DNA of 64,000 nucleotides from Citricoccus sp. CH26A (lineage in GTDB: Bacteria; Actinomycetota; Actinomycetes; Actinomycetales; Micrococcaceae): NCBI RefSeq assembly GCF_000224415.1, contig NZ_AFXQ01000015.1, positions 29,816 through 93,815 of the forward strand, given 5' to 3'. This document shows, piece by piece, positions 26,360-34,687 of this stretch. The notes under the pieces are model-generated. The model made no database searches. It had not been told where the DNA came from and worked only from the letters and a program-made list of their open reading frames with translations. Both the position numbers and the translations under genes were made by a program. Each line of letters begins with the position of its first letter. Within the stretch, counting starts at the first letter, position 1.

Positions 26360-27700
26360 ATGTCCAGGCCCACAGACCGCCCGGGGGTCCCGCCTCACGC
26401 CGAACCGGACGACAGCCCGCGCGGCATCCGGCGCCGAGGGCTGCTCGGTGCCCTCGGCGGGGGCGCCGTGGGGCTGGCCGTGGGCGCCACCGGCGCAGCG
26501 CTGGCCGCCAACGCCCGCAACGACGACGACCCGCCACCGACGGCAGAGGAGCTCGTCTACGAGTTCACCGGGGCACACCAGGCCGGCATCGTCACCCCCG
26601 CGCAGGACCGCCTCCACTTCGCCGCCTTCGACGTCCGGGAGGGTACGACGCGCAGTGAGCTCATCGGGCTGCTCGAGGACTGGACCCGGGCGGCCTCCCG
26701 GTTGGTCCTCGGCGGCGAGGTCAGCGCCCGGGGCGCGTTCGGCGGCGGAGAGCTCTTCCCGCCCGACGACACCGGCGAGGCGGCCGGACTCGGACCCTCC
26801 GGCCTGACGCTGACCTTCGGATTCGGGCGCAGCCTGTTCCTGACCGCCTCGGGCGAGGACCGCTTCGGCCTGCGACCGGCGATGCCGGAGCACTTCACCG
26901 AGCTTCCGGTGATGGTGAACGACTTCCTCGACCCCGCCCGCTCGGACGGGGACCTGTGCATCCAGGCCTGCGCCCATGACCCGCAGGTCGCCGTCCATGC
27001 CATCCGCAACCTTTCGCGTATGGCGGTCGGCCGCGCGGCGATCCGGTGGTCGCAACTGGGCTTCGGCCGGACGGCATCGACCTCGACCGCGCAGTCCACC
27101 CCGCGCAACCTGTTCGGCCTGAAGGACGGCACGAACAACCTGAAGGCGGAGCACCAGGAACTGGTCGATGAACACGTGTGGATCGGTGCCGCCCAGGGAC
27201 CGGACTGGGCCGTGGGCGGCAGTTACCTCATCGCCCGGAGGATCGCGATGACGATCGAGGTGTGGGACAGCCTGCAGCTCGGCGAGCAACAACGCGTCAC
27301 CGGGCGGGACAAGGTCGAAGGAGCACCCCTCTCCGGCGGGGAGGAATTCACCGCCCTGGACTTCTCGGCGACCGATGCGCAGGGCGAGCCGCTGATCGAC
27401 CGGCGCTCCCACGTGTTCCGGACGCATCCGGACCACAACGACGGGATCCGCATGCTGCGACGGGGCTACAACTTCGTGGACGGCAACGACGAACAGGGAC
27501 GTCTCGATGCCGGGCTGTTCTTCATCGCCTTCGTCAACGCACCGCAGCGGTTCGCCCGGGTGCACACCAGCATGGCCCGCGACGACATGTTCGTCGAGTA
27601 CCTCAAGACCACCGGCTCGGCGGTCTTCCTGGTGCCGCCCGGGGTGCAGGGTGAGGACTTCGTGGGGCAGGGCCTCTTCGACGCGACATCGATGCCGTAG
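26360..27700 (+). CDS. efeB: Deferrochelatase/peroxidase EfeB (DyP family, Tat-exported)
   Basis: A 446-residue haem peroxidase with a twin-arginine signal (RRRGLLGALGGGAVG near residues 24-38). The DyP signature GLKDGTNN lies near residue 255, and the C-terminal FRTHPDHNDG and RRGYNFVDG motifs supply the proximal haem region and arginine. It oxidises ferrous iron or takes iron out of haem on the outer side of the membrane. It is the third gene of efeUOB. The order and spacing match the usual acid-induced or iron-repressed operon. Confidence 0.93.
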   Translation: MSRPTDRPGVPPHAEPDDSPRGIRRRGLLGALGGGAVGLAVGATGAALAANARNDDDPPPTAEELVYEFTGAHQAGIVTPAQDRLHFAAFDVREGTTRSELIGLLEDWTRAASRLVLGGEVSARGAFGGGELFPPDDTGEAAGLGPSGLTLTFGFGRSLFLTASGEDRFGLRPAMPEHFTELPVMVNDFLDPARSDGDLCIQACAHDPQVAVHAIRNLSRMAVGRAAIRWSQLGFGRTASTSTAQSTPRNLFGLKDGTNNLKAEHQELVDEHVWIGAAQGPDWAVGGSYLIARRIAMTIEVWDSLQLGEQQRVTGRDKVEGAPLSGGEEFTALDFSATDAQGEPLIDRRSHVFRTHPDHNDGIRMLRRGYNFVDGNDEQGRLDAGLFFIAFVNAPQRFARVHTSMARDDMFVEYLKTTGSAVFLVPPGVQGEDFVGQGLFDATSMP

Positions 27701-27792
27701 CAGCCTGCCGACGGTGCACTGATGCCACTGAACGACCACAGAAGATCGCCTTCTAGCGACCAAATCCACGTGTTCATCGCCGTCGGCTACGG

Positions 27793-27912
27793 GTGCGCGG
27801 CCGCGGTTCGATCATCTATCCGGAGCTGCGCAAGATGCAGGCCGAGGGGTTGCTGACCGCGCGTCAGGTCCCGTGGGGGACCAAGGGGGCCACGGCCGCG
27901 GGCCAGGTTCTC
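27793..27912 (+). pseudogene. PadR-like regulator fragment
   Basis: About 35 codons read GSIIYPELRKMQAEGLLTAR followed by QVPWGTKGATA. This matches the recognition helix and wing of PadR-type winged-helix regulators (G-x-x-Y-P-x-L-x-x-L-x-x-x-G-L-L). The N-terminal helix and the C-terminal dimer helix are absent. It is a relic between efeB and the NTF2-like gene. Confidence 0.45.
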
Positions 27913-27994
27913 CACCACGGTCCGCGGCCGTTGCCCCCGGCGTCCCGCAGCGGGAGAATTACCGTGCGGAGGGCCTGAACACCAGGACACAGCC

Positions 27995-28354
27995 ATGAAC
28001 GCCAACACAGCCTTCGACCTGGCCGGTTTCACCCGGGCCACGGAGGAACGCAACGCCGAGACCCTGCTGGGGTCCTATGCCGACGACGCCGAGGTGACCA
28101 TCGTCGACCGGAACCATCCACCGAGGTCACCACAGGTCCTCACGGGGAAGGACCAGATCCGTCCCTGGCTGGAGGACACCTACTCCCGGGACATGACCCA
28201 TCGGGTGGTCGACCCGGTGGTCGGCGAGGACCGGGTCGCCCTGACCACCCTGTGCCGCTACCCGGACGGGACCACCGTGTGGTGCGCCTGCACGGCGGAC
28301 ATCTCGGCGGGACTGATCACCCGGCAGAACGTGGTGCAGGTCTGGGACGAGTGA
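27995..28354 (+). CDS. NTF2-like / SnoaL-like small protein
   Basis: A 119-residue protein of the nuclear-transport-factor-2 fold: FDLAGFTRATEERNAETLLG, SYADDAEVTIVD, the central VLTGKDQIRPWLEDTYSRD and a C-terminal beta sheet ending ITRQNVVQVWDE. Family members are small hydrolases, isomerases or ligand-binding proteins; no catalytic set identifies this one. A GCGGGAG stretch and an AACACCAGGA segment precede the ATG. The perfect palindrome after the stop ends the transcript. Confidence 0.8.
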   Translation: MNANTAFDLAGFTRATEERNAETLLGSYADDAEVTIVDRNHPPRSPQVLTGKDQIRPWLEDTYSRDMTHRVVDPVVGEDRVALTTLCRYPDGTTVWCACTADISAGLITRQNVVQVWDE

Positions 28355-28383
28355 GCGTGGACGGGCCATGGCCCGTCCACGCT
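28354..28383. terminator. Bidirectional terminator (30-bp perfect palindrome)
   Basis: AGCGTGGACGGGCCA is followed directly by its exact complement. It lies at the stop of the NTF2-like gene, between convergent genes. Confidence 0.8.
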
Positions 28384-28429
28384 CTCGACCCCCGGGAACC
28401 CGCCCCGGGACCACGGGGCCGCCAGGCGC

Positions 28430-29092
28430 CTACACGTGCAGGCGCTTGGCGAGCTCGTGACGCACTTCCGCGCCCCGGGCGGCCTGCACCATCACCAGGG
28501 CGCAGATGCTGAGCGCGCCGCAGACCACCGAGGGCACCGGGTTGGTCACCCAGCCGAGGACCAGGAACACCAGGGGGGCCAGGCCCAGCAGGACGGTCAG
28601 TCCGCTGTAGAGGATGTGCTCGCCCACCTCGGTCCGCATGACCCGCACCGTGATCAGCACGGCGATGATGGCCGACGCGCACAGGGCCGGCAGCGCGTAG
28701 GTCAGGGACCAGCCGTCCCACCCGCTCAGGTAGTCCCAGTACACGCAGACCAGGCCGATCAGGACCACGAGGTACACGGTGCCCTTGGCGACGTTGCGTC
28801 GCTTGCGCACGGCCATCAGCACTACCAGCCACATGGCGGTCAGGCCCAGCCAGACGGACCGCACGAGCCCGATGTCCGCGGCCGCCCCGAACAACAGCTG
28901 GGCCAGGAAGGACGCCAGGATCACGGCCAGGGAGGTGAGGAACAGGGCCTTCCACACCCGGCGGCGGGAGAAGTTCAGGGGCACCGCCGGCAGCGGGCTC
29001 GGCGACGCCTCGCCGGCCACCGGAGCCGCACACAGCGGACACCGTGTCCAGTGGCCCTCCACGTCCACGGCGCACTGTGCGCAGCGCCTCAC
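28430..29092 (-). CDS. DUF6320-like membrane protein with N-terminal zinc ribbon
   Basis: A 220-residue protein. It begins with a zinc ribbon CAQC...CPLC (residues 4-21), then has about six to seven hydrophobic helices, including LFLTSLAVILASFLAQLLFG, WLGLTAMWLVVLMAV, YLVVLIGLVCVYWDYLSGW and LVFLVLGWVTNPVPSVVCGA. The combination of ribbon and helices recalls DUF6320 proteins. Its ATG overlaps the acyltransferase stop by four bases. As the last gene of the esterase-acyltransferase operon it may hold or partner the acyltransferase at the membrane, which is inference. Confidence 0.75.
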   Translation of the reverse strand: MRRCAQCAVDVEGHWTRCPLCAAPVAGEASPSPLPAVPLNFSRRRVWKALFLTSLAVILASFLAQLLFGAAADIGLVRSVWLGLTAMWLVVLMAVRKRRNVAKGTVYLVVLIGLVCVYWDYLSGWDGWSLTYALPALCASAIIAVLITVRVMRTEVGEHILYSGLTVLLGLAPLVFLVLGWVTNPVPSVVCGALSICALVMVQAARGAEVRHELAKRLHV

Positions 29093-30549
29093 GGTTCCCC
29101 CTCCGCGAGTTCGTCCTCGGTCACCCGGGCCGCGGCGACCGTCACGTCGACCCCGCGGGCGGTCAGCATGCGGGCGAAGTCCCTGACGTGCGCGGTCTCG
29201 GTGAACGGCGAGGTGAAGGTGATCGTGAGCAGTCCGGCGTGGGAGATCGCGCAGAACTGCGGGCGGACCGCGGTGACGTGGAACAGGATGCGCCCCACGT
29301 GGGAGGCGGCCGGCTCCGGCAGGCTCACGCGGCCCAGGTTCGAGACCGCGACGCTCAGTCCCCGGTTGGTGCCCCCGTTGACCAGCTTCAGGATCAGGTC
29401 CTTCAGGGGGCGCGGAAGGATCCTCAGCACGGACATCCGCTCGAAGCGGATGAACCGTCGCAGCTTCCGCTCCAGGGCCTCGGGGGAGGCCTTGGGCCGG
29501 AACTGGCCGTCGAGCTGTCGGCTGACGGAGCCGACGTCGTCCGGGCCCTCGCCGTAGGTGTGGTCCACCCGGACGGTCGCGAAGAAGTTCCGCGCCGAGG
29601 TCGAGGGGAAGAACTGCCGCAGGTTCACCGGCACCGACGCCGCCAGGGTCCGGGCCGCACCCAGCCCACCGGAGGAGCGGCGCAGGGATTCGAAGAACAC
29701 GGCGATCAGGTACATCGTGAGCGAGACCCCCTCGGCGCGGGCCAGTTCCAGCACCCGCTGGGCGGGCATCGTGAGCTCGACGGCGCGGGTGCGGTTGTCC
29801 GGGGTGCGGGTGCCCGCGGCGCGGTAGACCTTCGTCCGGGGCCTGCTGTGCCGCGCGCCGGTTCCCCGCAGCGCCGCGCCCGACGACGGGGCGCCGGCGG
29901 CCGCTGTCAGTGTGGCCGGAGCGGCCTCGCGGCGGAATGCGGACCCGGTGGCCGTCGATCCCTGACGGCGCCGCAGGAAGTAGTGCCGGAAGCTGTCGCC
30001 GCTCAGGGCGTGCGTCGGTGCCGACGCGTCGCCACCGGGCGGGACGACCGGGGCGACCGGGTCAGCGAGGCCGGGGCCGGTCCCGGAGCCGAGGGGTTCG
30101 CGAGCGCCTGCGGCCGGGCGCACCGGATCCGGATAGCGCAGGCGGTGGTAGGCGGTCAGCAGGTCGGTCAGGAACCAGAGCGCCCCGGTGCCGTCGGACA
30201 GGGCGTGGAAGACCTCGAGGATGATCCGGCGGCGATGGTGCACCACGCGGAACAGCAGGTTCCGCCGGTCCGACTGGTAGAGCGGGGCGCAGGTGTACTG
30301 GTCCTCCGCGGTGACGACGGGACGCAGGTCGCTGTCCTGGAGGTAGTACCAGAACACGCCGCGGCGCAGCACCGCATGGTAGAGCGGGTAGCGGTCGAAC
30401 GTGGTGTCCAGGGCCGCCTGCAACAGGTGCGGGTCCACGTAGTGGTCCGTCTCGGCGCTCAGGCGGAACACCTTGGGATCGGCGTCGGTCCGGGCGGCGA
30501 GGAAGATGTTGGAGGCGTTGTCCAGTCGCACCCAGGTCCGGCGGGTCAC
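29089..30549 (-). CDS. Condensation-domain-like acyltransferase (alcohol acetyltransferase / WS-DGAT-like)
   Basis: A 486-residue protein with the chloramphenicol-acetyltransferase-like fold. The active-site motif is HALSDGTGALWF (H-x-x-x-D-G) near residue 130, preceded by DRYPLYHAVLRRG, and a C-terminal half has VNLRQFFPS and SVAVSNLGRVSLP, which match the second lobe of such enzymes. A low-complexity linker rich in Ala, Pro and Gly (about residues 165-245) separates the halves. The GTG start overlaps the esterase stop (GTGA). It probably transfers an acyl group to an alcohol or lipid; substrates are unknown. Confidence 0.8.
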   Translation of the reverse strand: MTRRTWVRLDNASNIFLAARTDADPKVFRLSAETDHYVDPHLLQAALDTTFDRYPLYHAVLRRGVFWYYLQDSDLRPVVTAEDQYTCAPLYQSDRRNLLFRVVHHRRRIILEVFHALSDGTGALWFLTDLLTAYHRLRYPDPVRPAAGAREPLGSGTGPGLADPVAPVVPPGGDASAPTHALSGDSFRHYFLRRRQGSTATGSAFRREAAPATLTAAAGAPSSGAALRGTGARHSRPRTKVYRAAGTRTPDNRTRAVELTMPAQRVLELARAEGVSLTMYLIAVFFESLRRSSGGLGAARTLAASVPVNLRQFFPSTSARNFFATVRVDHTYGEGPDDVGSVSRQLDGQFRPKASPEALERKLRRFIRFERMSVLRILPRPLKDLILKLVNGGTNRGLSVAVSNLGRVSLPEPAASHVGRILFHVTAVRPQFCAISHAGLLTITFTSPFTETAHVRDFARMLTARGVDVTVAAARVTEDELAEGEP

Positions 30550-31511
30550 GAGGGCTCCCGCGGGCGCTGGCATCCGCCATCGGCCGGCTCGTCCTCGAGG
30601 AACGCGTCGATCACCTCGTAGGCCTCTCGCAGGTACCGGGAGAACCGCGGCAGGACGATGAACCCGTGCAGCGCCCCGTCCACCCGGTGGACGCGTACCG
30701 TGTTCCCGGCCTCCTCGAGCGCGCGGCCGTAGGCCTCGCCCTCGTCGCACAGCAGGTCCCGTTCGGCCGTGATCACCAGCGTCCTGGGCTGTCCGGACAG
30801 GTCGGTCGCCATCAGCGGGGCGACCCGCGGGTCGCGACGTTGTCCCGGATCGGGGACGTAGAGCTCGAAGTAGTCCTCGACCTCGGTGTTGGTGAGCCGG
30901 TAACCCTCCCCGTGGTGGTGCACCGAGGCGAACGGCGAGGTCTGGGGATCGTGGTCCCAGTGGGTCACCGGGTAGAGGAGGATCTGGCGGTCCGCGCCCC
31001 GCTGACCACGCTCCTTCAGCAGCAGGGAGACGGCTGCCACCAGGTTGCCCCCGGCCGAGTCACCCACCAGGACGATCTTGCCGGCATTCTCGATGCCCGC
31101 CCTGTGCGGGTCCCGCAGCAGGGCGTTGGCCACGCGGTAGCAGTCCTCCAGCCCCGCCGGGAAGGGGTGCTCCGGTGCCAGCCTGTAGTCCACGGAGGCC
31201 ACCACGCACCCGGTGAGATCGGCCATCGTGGTGCAGGCCGAGGTGTAGCTGACGATGTCACCGGTGACCCAGCCACCGCCGTGGAAGAAGAGCAGGACGT
31301 CGTCGCGCCGCCGTTCCCTGGGCTGGAAGATCCGGACCGGGATCGGGGCGCCGCCGTCGGTGAACGACTCCTGCCGGTACGGGGTCCGGTGCCGCGGTGC
31401 GGTCAACGTCGCGAGTCGGCGCTGGACGCGCCGGACCTTCCCGTAGTCCTCACGCATGTTGAGCCGCGGTGCTGCGAACAGGCCCAGCACCGTGCGGGAG
31501 AGTCGGTTCAC
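30546..31511 (-). CDS. Alpha/beta hydrolase, hormone-sensitive-lipase-type esterase
   Basis: About 321 residues. The oxyanion hole HGGGWVTGD, nucleophile elbow GDSAGGNL, the aspartate region ITAERDLLCDEG and the catalytic histidine in DGALHGFIVLP are all present and in the family order. It hydrolyses short acyl esters. GTG 31511 (VNRLSRTVLGLFA) is chosen; the frame stays open to 31622, and no start has a clear ribosome binding site. It is first in a three-gene operon with the acyltransferase and the DUF6320-like membrane protein, all with four-base overlaps. Confidence 0.85.
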   Translation of the reverse strand: MNRLSRTVLGLFAAPRLNMREDYGKVRRVQRRLATLTAPRHRTPYRQESFTDGGAPIPVRIFQPRERRRDDVLLFFHGGGWVTGDIVSYTSACTTMADLTGCVVASVDYRLAPEHPFPAGLEDCYRVANALLRDPHRAGIENAGKIVLVGDSAGGNLVAAVSLLLKERGQRGADRQILLYPVTHWDHDPQTSPFASVHHHGEGYRLTNTEVEDYFELYVPDPGQRRDPRVAPLMATDLSGQPRTLVITAERDLLCDEGEAYGRALEEAGNTVRVHRVDGALHGFIVLPRFSRYLREAYEVIDAFLEDEPADGGCQRPREPS

Positions 31512-31682
31512 GGGCGGGCGGGGTGGTCGGGAGCAGAGGGTTCCATGTACCCAGCGTAGAGGCCCCACCTCGGGGTGGCAGACGGCATTGCGCCCGCCCT
31601 CGGACTGGCGCCCGATCGACACGCACCCGGGGCATCGTGCCCTCCTGCGAGCGGGGAGGGCAATGTTTGTAACAAAAAACTG

Positions 31683-31733
31683 TTGACTACGTCACACATC
31701 TGAAATACGGTTCTGCCGATACTGATATATCAG
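31683..31733 (+). promoter_or_regulatory. Promoter and palindromic operator of the YkvI-like gene
   Basis: TTGACT (31683-31688) and TACGGT (31706-31711) are spaced by 17 bases, in an A/T-rich patch unusual for this window. The perfect 12-bp palindrome CTGATATATCAG (31722-31733) follows, just past the expected transcription start, where a repressor would block elongation. Confidence 0.5.
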
Positions 31734-31761
31734 ACCCGTCGACGAAAGGCCCGGTCCTCCC

Positions 31762-32886
31762 ATGACCGCACCACCCGCCTCAAGCACCCATCTGGCCACC
31801 GTGGAGAGGACCAGCGCGCTGCGGGTCGTCACCTACGCCGGGGCGATCATCGCCTTCCTCATCGGTTCGGGCTTCGCCACCGGCCAGGAGATCCTGCAGT
31901 ACTTCACGTCCTACGGGTACTGGGGCATCTTCGGCACGGGGCTACTCGTCCTGGTGCTGATCACCTACGTGTGCGTCGAGTTCTTCGTGGTCGGCCAGGC
32001 GAGGGCGTTCGACCGGCCCTCACGGATCTTCCACTACTACTGCGGGCGCTACCTGGGCACCTTCTTCGACTACTTCTCCATCCTCTTCGTGTTCCTGTCC
32101 TTCACCGTGATGGTCGCCGGTGCCGGCGCGGTGTTCGAGGAGCACTACGGGATGTCCAAGTTCGTCGGGGGGATCGGCCTGGCCGCGGCCGTGGGCATCA
32201 CGGTCTGGTTCGGACTGAAGAGCCTGGTGGACGTCATCGGCAAGGTCGGGCCGTTGATCGTGGTGATCGCCGTCGCCCTCGGCGTCCTCGGCGTCCTCCG
32301 CAACCCGGAGGGCATCGTCGACGGGGCGGCCATCCTCCCGGAACTGGACCTGACCCAGGCCTCCACCAACTGGTTCATGGCCGGCCTGTCCTACGTGGGC
32401 TTCTGCATGCTGTGGCTCGCGGCCTTCCTGACCGCGCTGGGCAAGACCGCCCGTACCCGGCGGGAGGCCGCCAGCGGGGGAGTCCTCGGCGGCGTGGTCT
32501 TCTCCGTGGCCTGCATCGTCGTCGGCCTCGGCCTGCTGGCGAACATCGAGATGGTCGCCGGCACCCAGATCCCGATGCTCGTCCTGGCCTCCGACGCCGC
32601 CCCCTGGCTGGCCGCGGGCTTCGCCGTGATCATCCTGGCCGGTATCTACACCACGGCGGTGCCCCTGCTGTGGACGGTCTCCTCCCGGTTCTTCACGGAC
32701 AAGACCCGCCCCTACAAGTTCCTCACCCTCGGCCTGGCCGCCCTGGGCACGGTCATCGGCCTGATCCTGCCGTTCGATCAGATGGTCAACATCGTCTACG
32801 TGATCAACGGCTACGTGGGCATCCTGCTGCTGGTGCTCATGATCGTCAGGACGGTCACGCGGACGGTCCGGCGCCAGGCCCCCTAG
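31762..32886 (+). CDS. YkvI-type membrane transporter (APC superfamily-like)
   Basis: A 374-residue protein with about ten hydrophobic helices. Helix 1 carries the broken-helix motif GAIIAFLIGSGFATGQEILQ, conserved in the YkvI family and similar to the substrate site of amino-acid permeases. Later helices include VMVAGAGAVFEEHYG and YTTAVPLLWTVSSRFF. The substrate is unknown. It lies behind its own promoter with a palindromic operator and is 70 bases upstream of the LuxR-type regulator on the same strand. Confidence 0.82.
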   Translation: MTAPPASSTHLATVERTSALRVVTYAGAIIAFLIGSGFATGQEILQYFTSYGYWGIFGTGLLVLVLITYVCVEFFVVGQARAFDRPSRIFHYYCGRYLGTFFDYFSILFVFLSFTVMVAGAGAVFEEHYGMSKFVGGIGLAAAVGITVWFGLKSLVDVIGKVGPLIVVIAVALGVLGVLRNPEGIVDGAAILPELDLTQASTNWFMAGLSYVGFCMLWLAAFLTALGKTARTRREAASGGVLGGVVFSVACIVVGLGLLANIEMVAGTQIPMLVLASDAAPWLAAGFAVIILAGIYTTAVPLLWTVSSRFFTDKTRPYKFLTLGLAALGTVIGLILPFDQMVNIVYVINGYVGILLLVLMIVRTVTRTVRRQAP

Positions 32887-32956
32887 TCCGCGGGTCCCCG
32901 ACCGGTCACTCCGTGACTCCCGAACCGGCCGGGGATACAGTGGACCAGGAGTCCCG

Positions 32957-34639
32957 ATGGCTGAGAACGGCACCACCCTGTTGACGGCGGCCCGGGCGGC
33001 ATTCGCCCGCGGCGAGTGGGACAGCGCCCATCGCGACTTCGCCCGGGTCCGGTCGCTGGGGGAGCTGCCCACGGAGGACCTGGACCGGTACAGCAGCACG
33101 TTGTGGTGGGTCGGGGACGTCAGGGAGTCGGTATCCCTCTCCGAGGAGGTCTACCACCGCTACGAGGACGACGGCGCCCCCCTCGCGGCCGCCATGAAGG
33201 CGCTGAACCTGGGACTGCTGTGGTTCATCCGGGGCGACCTCGTGATCTCCTCCGGCTGGGCCAGCCGCGCCCGGCGCCTCCTCAAGGACTTCCCGGACTG
33301 CGAGGAGCACGGGTACCTGCTGTACCTGGACGCGTCCGTGGACCTGGACTACGGGGACCTGCGGCCCACCCGGGAGGCCGCGGCCAGGCTGGACCACCTG
33401 GGCCGGCGGCTGCGGGCTCCGCAACTGACCTCCTTCAGCCTGGTCCTGTCCGGCCTGGCGGACATCCGCGACGGCGCGACCGCCCGGGGCTTTGCGCAAC
33501 TGGACGAGGCCATGCTGCCGGTGCTGGCGGGCCAGTTGCCGCCGGAGTGGGCCGGGGACATCTACTGCACGGTGATCCACGCCTGCCACGCCCTGGCCGA
33601 CCTGCCGCGCATGCGCGCCTGGACCCAGGCCACCGAACAGTGGTGCCACCAGTTCCGGGGCGAGGTCGTCTACTCCGGCATCTGCCGCATCCACCGGCTC
33701 CAGCTGCAGTGCGTCGAGGGCCAGTGGGACCAGGCGGAGGAGGCCATCGAACGCAGCGGCACCGAACTCATCGGCCGCAACAACTGGGTCGCCGCGGAGG
33801 CCTTCTACCAGCTCGGCGAGATCCGCCGGCTCCGCGGTGACACTGCCGCCGCGCGGGCGGCCTACGACCAGTCCCGGCGCCTCGGCACCGATCCGCAACC
33901 GGGGGAGGCACTGCTCCTGCACGCCGAGGGCAGGTCCGAGGACGCCTGGGCCGCGCTGTGCGCGGCGCTGGCCGGACGGGACCGGCTGGCCGGGGTCGCG
34001 CTGCTGGGCGCCGGCGTGGAGGTGGCCCTGTCCCTGGGACGGGTGCAGGAGGCCGAGCACCTGTGCTCGGAACTGGAGTCCACGGCCACGGACTTCGGCA
34101 CCCCAGGGTTCCGGGCCTGGGCGGCCCACGCGCGGGCCCTGGTGCTGGTGACGGGTCGGCGGTACGCCGAGGCCCTGCCCGTGGTGCACCGGGCCGCCGC
34201 CGAATACCGTGCCCTGGGGGCCCGGTACGAGACCGCCCGGATGCACGAGCTCCTGGCCCGGGCCCACCGCGGCCTCGGCACGAGCGGGGCGGCGGCCGCC
34301 GACCTGGCCCAGGCACTGGCCCTCTACACCGGCCTCGGTGCGCGTCCGGACGTCCGCAGGCTGGGGGGCGGTCAGCTGCCCGGCGGGCTCACCGGGCGCG
34401 AGGCCGACGTCCTGGCGCTCGTGGCAGACGGTGCCAGCAACCGCGCGGTGGCCGAGGCCCTGTTCATCAGCCAGAAGACGGTCGGCCGGCACCTGGCCAA
34501 CATCTTCACCAAGATCGGGGTCAGCTCCCGGACCGCGGCCGGAGCGTGGGCTCACGAACACGGGCTGCATCGAATGCCCCATGCCGGGGACGGGACCATG
34601 GGTACTCCGCCCGATGTCACGACGGGGCGCCGCTCCTAG
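32957..34639 (+). CDS. LuxR-type regulator with TPR-like repeats
   Basis: A 560-residue protein. Residues about 10-460 are alpha-helical repeats of the TPR kind (for example AEAFYQLGEIRRLRGDTAAA, then RMHELLARAHRGLG). The C-terminal LuxR HTH spans about 475-535: LTGREADVLALVADGASNRA, VAEALFISQKTVGRHLANIF, TKIGVSSRTAA. There is no AAA/P-loop domain, so it is shorter than MalT/LAL regulators. It sits 48 bases upstream of a methyltransferase gene and probably controls it. Confidence 0.88.
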   Translation: MAENGTTLLTAARAAFARGEWDSAHRDFARVRSLGELPTEDLDRYSSTLWWVGDVRESVSLSEEVYHRYEDDGAPLAAAMKALNLGLLWFIRGDLVISSGWASRARRLLKDFPDCEEHGYLLYLDASVDLDYGDLRPTREAAARLDHLGRRLRAPQLTSFSLVLSGLADIRDGATARGFAQLDEAMLPVLAGQLPPEWAGDIYCTVIHACHALADLPRMRAWTQATEQWCHQFRGEVVYSGICRIHRLQLQCVEGQWDQAEEAIERSGTELIGRNNWVAAEAFYQLGEIRRLRGDTAAARAAYDQSRRLGTDPQPGEALLLHAEGRSEDAWAALCAALAGRDRLAGVALLGAGVEVALSLGRVQEAEHLCSELESTATDFGTPGFRAWAAHARALVLVTGRRYAEALPVVHRAAAEYRALGARYETARMHELLARAHRGLGTSGAAAADLAQALALYTGLGARPDVRRLGGGQLPGGLTGREADVLALVADGASNRAVAEALFISQKTVGRHLANIFTKIGVSSRTAAGAWAHEHGLHRMPHAGDGTMGTPPDVTTGRRS

Positions 34640-34687
34640 CGTTGACGGTGCCAGGGAACACTGGCACCACCCACGAAGGAGAGACCA

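Noticed and set aside
25109..27769. An 886-codon open frame on the minus strand opposite efeO/efeB
   Set aside because: Same artefact of high GC at third positions; no start signal or domain, and it crosses two well-identified genes.
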